A stretch of DNA of 64,000 nt from Didymella arachidicola (taxonomy: Eukaryota; Ascomycota; Dothideomycetes; Pleosporales; Didymellaceae), in NCBI GenBank assembly GCA_016630955.3, contig CM049992.1:248001-312000 (forward strand), read 5' to 3'. Shown here in pieces: positions 55,034-64,000 of this stretch. Under the pieces are notes generated by a model, which worked only from the letters and a program-made list of their open reading frames with translations, did not search any database and was not told the origin of the DNA. The position numbers were made by a program, and so were the translations under genes. The first letter of the stretch is position 1. Each line of letters begins with the position of its first letter.

Positions 55034-58000
55034 TGTGAGGCTGGGTGTGGAGGCTGTCCAATGAAAGCTTTGTGAATGCTTACGGTGATGGGTGCAGTGC
55101 GGATGGCACAGTTTAATACGCGAGTATAGCAGTGTTGTACTGAAGTGGTGTGAATGGTTGACCGTTGGAGAGGTGTATATCGTAGTGGGGTGTAGAGGTG
55201 AGAAAAGCGGCGGCGGGCAAACGAGTACTTATAGCGGGGCAGCCGTGCGCGGAGTTTTCCAACGCTCGAGGTGAAGGCGAAATGTACTTCGATGATATTC
55301 CATAGTATTCGATAGAGGCATGGAAATTTGACGGTATAGTGGTGAGAGTGAAAAAAGTGTTGATTGACCCTACTATGGGTCGTTGCGCGCATGGTAGGCA
55401 ACTGAAGGCTTGTCGAGCTGCACCTGGGCTGAGTATGAGACAAGCAATCAGGAATGCTTCAAGTAAGCATGTAGCTCGCCATATGGCGTCCTTGAGTGCT
55501 CATCAAGTGGCCTCAAGTGCAGCGGTGGTTGGCTCATAGAGAGCCTGGTGGCTGTCATGGGCGTGATGGTCGACGAGTGCATCCCGCGTACAGCAGCAAA
55601 AAGAAGCAGTCAAGAATGCCTCATACCGAAGGCAGGTAAGAGCAAGTTCGGTGCAGCCTTCACGTTGAATAGAAGGCCTCTAGCATTATACGGTGCAACT
55701 ACCTCAATGAACGTTTCAACTTGATAGCGTCTCGTTGGTTCGTTTGTTAGGTCGTCGGCGGGTTCTTATCAAGCCATCAAGCCTGCCAAAGAGAAGTATA
55801 CAGTGGGCGGCGGCGGCGGCGTCTTCGTGTTAGCTATAGAACGTCACCAACGAAACAATGGCGATAATCCGCGCACGATCTGGGGAGACATAGCGTGCTA
55901 TCGTGATATGTGCGTTCACCGACAAGCCACTTATGTCTAATGCAATTTTTATGAAATCAGAATAGAATCACAAACGAATGAGGTTACTTAAAGGGTTGAA
56001 GAGGAGATTAGCAAGAAAAAAGCTGGTAGGAGAGGACTTGGTGTGGTAGAGGAGGTCTTAGACTAGCCAGGACTTCAACAATGCTACAAGCTACCTGAGA
56101 TTGTTGGGGAAATCCTATGAGTAGCCTTTGAGCGATTGGATCTACCTGTCAGGTCTTCCCTGCAACATCTACACTTGTCGAGCTTTAGTGGTGGTTGGTG
56201 TTTGATTTTGTGAAGGCGCGCTAGTCGTGTCAGGTTCGCGTTTCTAAAGCGAGTACCTCAGAAGAGTTGCCAATGGGCTAATCCCAATCCGTCAGGTAGC
56301 CGCCCATCCTTCGAACTGCAGGCACCATAATTACTGCAACCACAGAACCACCCAAGACCAGATCGACTCAGGCCAATCCGGGTACCGCTCGCAGTCCAGC
56401 CCGTGCATGATCCGCTTACGCGGTGCCCTTCATGTCAAGCACATCAGCAACTTCGCGGCCTTGCTGTGACCCATAGACGGTCATTTCCCACACATCCACT
56501 CTTATGCAACATCCTCGAATTCAGCACTTATACCACAGACATTGAGCCAGTTACGACCTAAAAATTTTTGTAGTCAACAGAGGAACTATCTGTATGCAAT
56601 ATATGTATACATAGACACTGAGTACCTCCTGTCTTTCTAAGAATTCTAGGCTTCTCACTGAGTTTTGCTGCAACGCAACGGACAGCTACGGACCTTACAG
56701 GCAGAGAAATTGCGCTGCTGCAGCCACACACAAGCTCCTAGAAGCAGGGAAGACAAAGGATAGCACAACTGCTGTGAGCTGCAATTTATACATATAGAAT
56801 CTCCGAGGGATGATGGACGAAACGATTGGGGAGGGACGGTACCTCTTCGTTGAGGTCCAGCCGCTCGCGAATAAGGTTGATTTCGTCACCGGAAACAAGC
56901 TCGTGGGACTTCATTTAACTTCCCAACACTGTACGACAACGAGTAGTTTCGCAGACGAACAGTGCAATGTGAGTAAAGAAGCAGTCATTCATCGCCAAGG
57001 TTTTCAACATAATTAGGCTCAGAAATGCTAATCGTGCTCGAATGGCTGTCCGTGTTGCGGTAGCCGTTCTTTCCTCACCGAGCTCCTTCCATGTCACGAA
57101 GCTGGCTCCCTAGCGAAATAGGGATACTCCTTAGGCCGTCCGATGTTCGAGGGCAGCCAAACTTCCGGACTGCTGTGTAGGTGCTTCTGCCTGAGGTTCC
57201 ATTTCCGTTCCTAGTGCATTAACTAGCGCAGCCGCTAACGATCACTCTCTTCCAACCTGCCGGCATCTCCCCACAACCTGTCAGCGTCTGAAGCATCCAG
57301 ACTTCGCCCTGTGTTCGCGACTGCATGTCACAAAAAGGTTCCTACACAAAGTGAGTGTCACAGTTCTGAGATCTACCGGAGAAAAGGTGGGTTTCGAAAC
57401 CAAAACACCTGGTTCGTGCGCGGGATTCCATGGCGCCGCGCTGTCGTTTCAGGGAGTCGCGACGCGGTGTGCAACATCGATGTGAAAGTGAAATCTGAGT
57501 TCGGTGTAATGGACTGTTGCGTGATAGATGTGGCTGAAGAGATGGAACATTGTGTGGTTATGTTGCGGTTGCTGCTCTTGATGAGAGACCAAGCATGAGT
57601 ATGCGGTGTTGTGAAGAAGAACAGGCGTTCTATACGCTTTGCAAGCGATCCACAAATACACAGTACCGAAAGGGATACTAGTTATCATCTTGGACCAGCA
57701 AGCAGAAGTTTGAAGCAGATCGAGGCTCCCACCACACCTTCGAGGACCAGCATCAACACGCCTACTCCCTATCATGTCATGTGCCTACCCGCATGTTGAG
57801 CCACACTGACAAGAAAACAAGCATTCGATTCCGTTGATCAGTGGGACCGACCGTTTGACGATCCCCAGGAGCAAGGTTACAGACTGCAACATGCTCCGCA
57901 ACAGCATCTCGCCTTAGGGCATCTCGATCGGTGCGCCTTCTGCACGCATTGTTGCAACCTCGCATTAATGTTTGCTTGTCGAATCAAGATCGCCGGGGAG

Positions 58001-58249
58001 GCATCAACAGTCTGATACTGTGTGCTTTTACGCCTGCCACGTATCGGTCCTACCCACGGAGGCTGATATATATGACAGCTGCGGTCCCGACGTAGGATTT
58101 CTCTCCAGTTTGATACTCAGAGTGTACTTTCCAAAGATCCTTCTTTTGATCCTTTCTAGACTTTCATTTCTATTACTGCTGGTCGGCTTCTATTCTCCCA
58201 TTCATTTCCAGACTACTGCTGTGCGGTGTTTGCTTATTCATTTATCAAT
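55034..58249. other. Gene-poor stretch, no supported gene
   Basis: More than 3 kb without a frame that has start context, splice structure or a motif. Short frames occur on both strands (for example 55030-55443 minus, 56695-56898 minus, 57311-57598 plus). There is no clear inverted-terminal-repeat element, transposase fragment or tRNA. The last ~200 bases (from about 58060) are the CT/T-rich promoter and leader of the next gene. Confidence 0.45.
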
Positions 58250-59841
58250 ATGAAGTTCGAGACGTCTATCCTCCTCGCCGCTCTGGCTACGAGCGCTTTT
58301 GCGGCTCCAGCACAGCTGAACTCTGCTAAGCGTTGGGTTGTATGTCTCCTGCATCCGCATGAAGCGTCCTCTGTCTAACCTTCACTAGCAAACCGATGGC
58401 ACTCCAAAGATGCCCGCCCATTTTATCGCCTCCGTGCGCCAGATCGCCAACGAGAAGCTGAAGACTAAGCGCCAGCTCGATCAGCTTCTAGGTGGCCTGA
58501 CTGGTGGGGCTGGAGGCGCTGTAGTCAATGCGGCCACCCCAGCCGCTGGAGGCAATGCGGCCACCCCAGCCGTTGGAGGCAATGCGGCCACCCCAGCCGC
58601 CACCCCAGCCGCCGGAGCTGGAGGCGCGGGTGCCAATGTAAGCTGTGACATTCAATGAGAATCTCGAAGACTCACTGACACTCCAAAGGGAGCCGCTGGT
58701 AATACAGGAGCTGCCACCACGGCAAAGGGCAAGGGCAAGGGCAAGGCCAATGGTAAGGGCGCGGGTGGTGCTGCCACGGCTGGCACAGGTGCGGCCACGA
58801 CTGGCACAGGTGCGAATGGTGTTGCAGGTGCTAACGGTGGAGCTATCACTGTAAGCCATGATCCCCACCGCTCAACGACATGTCTCGCTAACATGTGTAG
58901 GGTGGCAACAATTCTACTGCCACCGCAACAGGAGCTGCCGCCAAGGGAAAGGGCAAGAAGGGAAAGGCCAAGGCCAAGAAGGCCAAGAAGGCCAAGGCTA
59001 AGGCTAAGGCCAAGGGTAAGGCCAAGGGCAAGGGTAAGGCTACAGGTGCCGCCGCTGCAGCAGCCGCTTCCCCAAGTCCGTCGGCCACCCCAGGTGCCGC
59101 AGGTAGTAAGCTCCGACGCTCTACGTTCTTCGAAGCGGTCGCTGATTTCGTCTAGCCGCCGCAGGTGCTCAAACCGGCACCAACTCGCAGACAGGCACAG
59201 GTGCTCAAACCGGCACCAACTCGCAGACAGGCACAGGCGCTCAAACCGGCACCAACTCGCAGACAGGAACAGGCGCTCAAACCGGCACCAACTCGCAGAC
59301 AGGAACAGGCGCTCAAACCGGCACCAACTCGCAGACAGGAACAGGCGCTCAAACCGGCACCAACTCGCAGACAGGAACAGGCGCTCAAACCGGCACCAAC
59401 TCGCAGACAGGCACAGGCGCTCAAACCGGCACCAACTCGCAGACAGGCACAGGCGCTCAAACCGGCACCAACTCGCAGACAGGAACAGGCGCTCAAACCG
59501 GCACCAACTCGCAGACAGGCACAGGCGCTCAAACCGGCACCAACTCGCAGACAGGCACCAACTCTCAAACCGGCTCCACTTTGACCGGCTCGAACTCGCA
59601 GACAGGAACAGGCGCTCAGGTTGGCTCCAACTCGCAAACCGGCACGGGCGCCCAGGGTGGCTCAAACTCCCAGACAGGAACAGGTGCGACCACAGGAGGC
59701 GCGACCACGGGTACGGGTGCGGGTGCGGGTGCATCGACCGGCTCCTCCGCCTCTCAGTCCGCATCTGGCAGCAAGAGAGACGTGTCGGCCGCCGGTGCTG
59801 CCGACTCTGCGCTCGCTGATTCCCAGGAGGACGAGGACTAG
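58250..59841 (+). CDS. Secreted low-complexity repeat protein
   Basis: Five exons (58250-58339, 58389-58637, 58689-58850, 58901-59102, 59156-59841), introns 49-53 nt; 462 residues, all junctions in frame. Signal peptide MKFETSILLAALATSAFAA. Blocks in order: AATPAAGGN-type repeats, a Lys/Gly/Ala tract (KGKGKGKANGKG and longer KAKKAKAKAKAK runs), an Ala/Ser/Pro linker, then eleven copies of a 12-residue unit GAQTGTNSQTGT followed by degenerate copies, and an acidic end (SQEDED). Dibasic sites (SAKRW, KTKRQ, GSKRD) could be Kex2 sites. The composition suits an extracellular, possibly cell-wall, O-glycosylated protein, but there is no clear GPI signal. Frames 2 and 3 and the minus strand are also open across the repeats because the unit is a multiple of three. 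Confidence 0.85.
59164..59559. repeat. 36-bp minisatellite, 11 copies, in coding sequence
   Basis: Unit ggtgctcaaaccggcacc plus aactcgcagacaggcaca, repeated eleven times in register with near identity; the only frequent differences are ggc/ggt at the first Gly and ggcaca/ggaaca at the end. Copy number is likely to vary between strains. Confidence 0.95.
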
Positions 59842-60579
59842 ATGACGTTTAAAAGCCGGTGCTGCAATAGCTCATGGCCACTCGGTGTGGGAAGAAGACG
59901 GGGTGGGAGATGCTAATGCTAATGTGGTATTGGCCTTGGATGGAATAGACAGCGAATTGCTCTGATTTATATAGAGGGCCTTATTGGTAATGCACACTCG
60001 CTTGGCGTATAGATACTTTTCGCTTGCCTTGAGATTCGCATGCAAGCCTCAGGCGCTTGGTAATTGCGTGATTCGTTCGGCGATTGGCGCCGGGGAGGCG
60101 TATCCTCCTAGCCGCTCTGTTAGTTGGATCAGATCTGAACCGCAAGTTACTTCACTAGCTCGAAGCCCATTCGGCACTTCTCCGGAAGGTCCGGCACGGG
60201 TGGGACGCGGCATCTTGGAGTCGTCAGGGCTGACTTCGAGTCGCAGGCTTGCGGGAAGGATGTTGGTGTCGCTGTGCTCGATCGCTTTATTGTTTTGCTG
60301 GATGGTAAGTAATCATTGGTACAGTATGTGTGCTGCGGACAGTGTGTCAAGATTAGATTGCCATCTATTCCAAAACTCTTGAGAAAGAACGTAACTGACG
60401 GTCTCGTGCACCTGTAATGTACCCGTATGCCCAAACTCCACACCTTGATCTTACCCCCTCTCCAAATTTGCTGAATACATGCTCTCACGGCGTGCTCGGC
60501 GCGGTACTGCTCACTGGGATCGCCGTTGCCGTCTCCGCTAGCCTATGCGTTGTCGGTCTCTCCGCCTCAAAGCATGCAC

Positions 60580-61314
60580 TTACTGCTGCTCACTCTGGCT
60601 CTGGAGGTACTTGTAGGCACCGAATGCGAGCGCACCGCCAATGAGGATGATGGCGTAGAGGCCAACACCAGTCGAGGCGCCATCGGTTGTGGATGCGGTC
60701 GAAGCGGTCTGTGCGTAGCTCTTGGGCTTGGGGTCACCTTCCTAGGGTGATGTCAGCTTATCTGTTCCCATTTAGACGTTGCATGGGAATGAACAAGGCT
60801 GGCGGGGCTGTTCCGAAGAGTTGCCGGGGTCCGAGGTGAATCTGACGGTAAGATTTGGTGGACGAAGGATTGCAGAACATATCTCGAAGCGCTCATAGAT
60901 GTGCAAGGAGCGTCGTAGACGGTATGTGAAAGCAGGAGATTGTACCTGGCGCTTCAGGGAGCCAACGAGCAGACCGTCGAGGATCTCGCGCGCCTCGTCT
61001 GAGTGGCCGACATCCTCAAAAGCCTCGGTGGAGTCCTGGCCACCAACGTCGAGGAGGACCTCCTCACCACCGCTGCATATCTGTTAGCATTCTGCGCTTG
61101 GAAAAGCATACCTGCGCCCCTCAATGCGTTGTTGGCGCAAGGTGGGGATGCAGACCTGGCGGCAAGATCTTGACCGCCTGGCAGGGGCGACGTACGGATG
61201 CTCGTCGACGAAGCTTGTGCAGTCGTAGACCTTGTCGTGGACGACAATGTAGAGGTCCTTCTTGGAAGCGTGCTCGGAGACGTCCGAGTAGGTGAATTCC
61301 TTGGTCGCAGACAT
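60580..61314 (-). CDS. Cytochrome b5, tail-anchored ER protein
   Basis: Three exons (61196-61314, 60946-61072, 60580-60741); 408 nt, 135 residues. Heme-binding domain: EHASKKDLYIVVHDKVYDCTSF-type core, HPGG motif split by the first intron (His39) and VGHSDEAREIL (His63), the two axial ligands at the usual spacing. The third exon gives a Thr/Ser-rich linker and a C-terminal hydrophobic anchor (LYAIILIGGALAFGAYKYL) with a short luminal tail, so the protein is tail-anchored on the ER and supplies electrons to desaturases, hydroxylases and sterol enzymes. Introns are 123 and 204 nt, longer than most in the window. Confidence 0.93.
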
Positions 61315-61950
61315 GGCGATGAGTGACGTGTTTTGTCGCTGGAGCGCGGAAAGGCGGATTTAAAGGGGTTGGCAGCGAGCGTCGAGGCGTGGATGCGGGG
61401 TGTGTGGAGGATGTGGACGGACGAGGAAACTCGGTGTAGCGACTAGAAGATTATCTGGCAGCAGTCGAGCCGGGTGGGGAGCGGTATCGACGCTCGGGTG
61501 CGGATGTACTTGCCAGGCGCGTTGAGCGGATCCGCGCCGTTGTCAGCGCAGAGTGCTGCTCTGCGATTGGCTGCTCTCGAAAGGCCTACAACAGACCTGA
61601 CAAATCTAGCAAGAGTTGCAGACAGCAGAGTGCTTCGCTGTTGCTGTCCAGTTCGAGAAGCATGACCGCCGCCCTCTCTTCCGCCGTGAATTCCGCCATC
61701 AGTTGCATGTGATGTCGTACAAGATGATGCTTTTATAGACAATTTAACTTATACCCTGACGAACACAAGCTGATTGTCTCTTGACTTTTACTCTGGCAAG
61801 TACCCCGCAAACACCGTCAGGTCGCACTAGCCGTGATCAATCGCCATACAACATACACCGAGCTTGCTCCGAGGCTTGGTCTATACAACACTTGATTGAA
61901 CTCCAACGCTATGCTATGCTTATACCCAAGGACCGTTACTCCGTTACTCC

Positions 61951-63675
61951 TCAAGACCCTAAAGTCTTGACCCTCATCCACTCGCTCGTCCCCACGCCCA
62001 AGTTCAACCCGTTCTCCGCCCACCACCGTCTTACGCTCTCGCCAGCTTCGCCCTCGACACCGTCTTCTAACGCTTCTTCGATATCGCACGTCTTGTACTC
62101 AACCTTGAGCCCGCTCTTCTTCCACCAATCGAGCACATTCGCTTTGCCCATCTTGGTGGGACCAACGAGCACTTGGTTGTCAAACAACATCTTCTCTCCA
62201 CGAATGGATCGCCAATAGTCCAGAATCTTTGTGTGGCCATGGGTGGACGCGATCTTGGTAACCGTATCTTCGTGTGAGAAGGGTACACCGCTGTTGACCC
62301 ACCATTTGATTGCGTCGAGCTTGTTGGACTGTGTTGCGTATGTGATTGACTTGCCCACTTTGAGCTTCAGCGGGTCACGGAGCTTGGCTGGTGGTGCCTC
62401 TTCGCCCGGCGTAGGTGGCGTGCGATGCCGCGAATGTTCCTTCCACCATTGCAGAACAGGAATGTGACATTGTGATGATGCTTGTTCGAGAGCTGCCTCG
62501 GTGTACTTGAGTGGTAGACCTGAGTTGTACCACCAATCAAGGGCATTCGTAGAGTTGTTGCGGGATGCAGCATCCATAGCTTCGGTAGAGTACTCTTTGG
62601 TTAGAAACGTGGGCGATGTTCGCCAGTAGTCGAGGATCTCGGTTTTGCTGAACAGAGACGCCTTGTGTGGAAGGAACGTGTGGCCAAAGTGCTGCCAGAA
62701 AAGGTCTTTGTGGAAATACTCAAGGTGCTTCAGCACAGGGACCATGGCAAAGCGCATGATAAGATCAAGGCATGGCCGACTGATGCGGGTAGGCCTCTCT
62801 GTATCGAACGCCTTTGCAATCTCTGCATAGCTACATGTAAGCAGTGTCCACCCCAGCTTCTGCATCTGTGTTTTGGGTCCTGCTTCGCTGGCGGCCTGCT
62901 GCCATTCGCGAGGCACTGGCAGATTGGTGTGCACGTTGAGCGTCGTAGCCAGCTCCCAGTCCTCAGTGAATTCCAGTATGATAGACCAGAGTTCAGGTGG
63001 AAGACGGGGTTCTTTGTTCTTTAGCGGCTTCAATGCGGGTAAATGGGCGGTCATGAGTGCGACGCTGCGCTCGCCAACCGCCATCAAGTCGATTTGTGTT
63101 TGTACGGACTCGTTCAATTCTTTGTATCCTCCCCACGGTACGGCCTTCCTTCCGGTCTGGTCGTAGTTCCATAGCAATGGAGAGAGGACACGGATCCAGT
63201 TCATCTTCTTCTTGATCTTGCTGATCTGTTTCTTCGACATGGGATGCTCCCACTGCAACGTCGACATGCCCGGTATCAGAAGGATCTTCTTCGACACATC
63301 CCAACTACGTAGTATCTTCAGATGAAGACTGCTCGTGAACCCGTGCAGCATCTGCGCAACGTTTTCCGCGTCCAGTGGCGCAAGAACGAGCAAGTCTGCC
63401 CACGAGCAGTACTCAGACACCCGTGTCTCAACATAGTCTTCGTATTGCCACCCGGGCGTGTTACTTTCGACGTTGTACGTGTGCCAGTCAGATTCGAGGG
63501 TTGGTGAGACGGCCGTAAACGCTGACGTGGGAAACGGCGTGCGCGCTATGATGCGCAGAGAGACATTTTCGAGTCGCTGGAGGCGCGCAACCACCGCAGA
63601 GCCAAACTTGGGGGCAACGGGGTCGGTGAGAGCGACAAGAACCTTCAGCGGGCGCTCAGCTGGTGTCGCGGTCAT
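61951..63675 (-). CDS. Flavoprotein (HFCD-like) domain fused to ankyrin-like repeats
   Basis: Single exon, 574 residues. Residues ~9-190 look like the flavoprotein/HFCD fold (PPC decarboxylase, Sis2/Hal3 type): KVLVALTDPVAPKFGSAVVARL at the N-terminus, WADLLVLAPLDAENVAQML for the central strand-helix, and an ILLIPGMSTLQWEHP segment. Around 222-245 an F-box-like stretch follows (LPPELWSIILEF). From about 330 to 560 there are repeats with a YW/WW core (ILDYWRTS, ALDWWYNSGLPL, VLQWWKEHS, AIKWWVNSGVPF, ILDYWRSIRG, VLDWWKKSGL), each preceded by a helix, as in degenerate ankyrin arrays of fungal F-box proteins. The combination suggests a cofactor-binding or decarboxylase-like domain tethered to a protein-interaction array, but key catalytic His/Cys of true PPC decarboxylases are not obvious. 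Confidence 0.8.
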   Translation of the reverse strand: MTATPAERPLKVLVALTDPVAPKFGSAVVARLQRLENVSLRIIARTPFPTSAFTAVSPTLESDWHTYNVESNTPGWQYEDYVETRVSEYCSWADLLVLAPLDAENVAQMLHGFTSSLHLKILRSWDVSKKILLIPGMSTLQWEHPMSKKQISKIKKKMNWIRVLSPLLWNYDQTGRKAVPWGGYKELNESVQTQIDLMAVGERSVALMTAHLPALKPLKNKEPRLPPELWSIILEFTEDWELATTLNVHTNLPVPREWQQAASEAGPKTQMQKLGWTLLTCSYAEIAKAFDTERPTRISRPCLDLIMRFAMVPVLKHLEYFHKDLFWQHFGHTFLPHKASLFSKTEILDYWRTSPTFLTKEYSTEAMDAASRNNSTNALDWWYNSGLPLKYTEAALEQASSQCHIPVLQWWKEHSRHRTPPTPGEEAPPAKLRDPLKLKVGKSITYATQSNKLDAIKWWVNSGVPFSHEDTVTKIASTHGHTKILDYWRSIRGEKMLFDNQVLVGPTKMGKANVLDWWKKSGLKVEYKTCDIEEALEDGVEGEAGESVRRWWAENGLNLGVGTSEWMRVKTLGS

Positions 63676-64000
63676 AAGGTCGAAATGGGTATTGTGCAGG
63701 GTGGTGAATTCGAAGTGCGGTCAATGATCTGAAGCATGGGACTGCGTTACGAATTTAGACCGTCATTGGCCGTTGCCCCACAATCCTTCACACCACCGGG
63801 ACCCTTTGTGCAACGATGGATCTGGCATTGCCAGGCGATCAAGGCGAGAGAGCATGGCGAGCCGCAAACGAGTGACACGACACGCGCACGTGAAAACTTT
63901 TGGTTCGACAGTTCGACAACGTGGAGCACTACGTAGGAGGAACCCAAGTTCCGCGGGATTGCGCTTCCATATGGGCTTGGCATCCATCCTGATCCTGGTC
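63676..64000. other. Promoter region of the flavoprotein-fusion gene; nothing else seen
   Basis: Upstream of the minus-strand gene. Two short minus-strand frames (63747-63987) overlap each other and have no support. Confidence 0.4.

Noticed and set aside
55034..58249. Decayed transposon in the gene-poor stretch
   Set aside because: No terminal repeats, target duplication, transposase or reverse-transcriptase motif could be read; base composition does not show a clear RIP-like AT shift.
59152..59637. Cys-rich repeat protein on the minus strand (LSACSCLRVGAG-like repeats)
   Set aside because: Arises only because the 36-bp unit has no stop in that frame. The plus strand has the signal peptide, five exons and consistent introns.
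58250..59841. Ribosomally made cyclic peptide precursor (repeats with Kex2 sites)
   Set aside because: Dibasic sites occur only at the ends and not between the 12-residue repeats, and no UstY-like or other maturation gene is nearby.
1..64000. tRNA, 5S rRNA or CRISPR-like arrays
   Set aside because: No convincing A-box/B-box pair with cloverleaf potential and no regularly spaced short repeats other than the coding minisatellite were found by eye; a tRNAscan run would be decisive.

Overview
The window is nuclear DNA of a filamentous ascomycete (Pezizomycotina; a dothideomycete is my guess, not proven). The evidence is compact genes on both strands, GT-AG introns mostly 45-65 nt with CTAAC/CTGAC branch motifs, pyrimidine-rich leaders, and fungal families such as an STL1-like sugar transporter, a vigilin/Scp160 KH protein, Lsb5, an Nse2/Mms21 SUMO ligase, actin-capping protein alpha, a Cue2-like Smr protein and cytochrome b5. 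I recognised no bacterial operon, CRISPR, rRNA, tRNA or complete transposon. The six-frame track I worked from sometimes starts at GTG or TTG; I required ATG and rebuilt exon joins by hand, checking that the exon lengths add to a multiple of three. || Region 1 (1-4.7 kb): a small four-helix membrane protein and an STL1-like transporter whose reading frame breaks at a canonical splice junction. Region 2 (4.7-15.6 kb) has no long conserved gene. It holds small orphan gene candidates, a ~186-bp tandem repeat, and an unusual minus-strand series of very short exon candidates (about 11-68 nt) in introns of roughly 90-300 nt, which can be joined in frame into a 14-exon, 280-residue model. Open frames occur on both strands here, so this part is tentative. 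|| Region 3 (15.6-26.3 kb): a 1578-residue coiled-coil protein, a single-pass secretory-pathway membrane protein, Nse2/Mms21 and a mitochondrial oxoglutarate carrier. Region 4 (28.5-42 kb): vigilin/Scp160, a small secreted protein, capping protein alpha with a GC-AG intron, two conserved-looking nuclear proteins of unknown role, and Lsb5. || Region 5 (42.4-50.9 kb): a 39-codon ORF ending in a CaaX box (CTVM) that resembles an ascomycete a-factor-type pheromone precursor or another lipidated peptide, a multi-spanning membrane protein, a secreted FAD-linked oxidase, and a WW-like/QQYGG repeat protein. Region 6 (51-64 kb): a CUE-Smr protein, an unknown gene with an apparent frameshift at a TG run, a secreted low-complexity protein carrying eleven 36-bp repeats, cytochrome b5, and a protein joining a flavoprotein (HFCD-like) domain to ankyrin-like repeats. 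|| The genes do not form one pathway. They are mostly housekeeping genes with lineage-specific small genes between them. The items most worth checking are the CaaX mini-gene, the micro-exon locus and the flavoprotein-repeat fusion.
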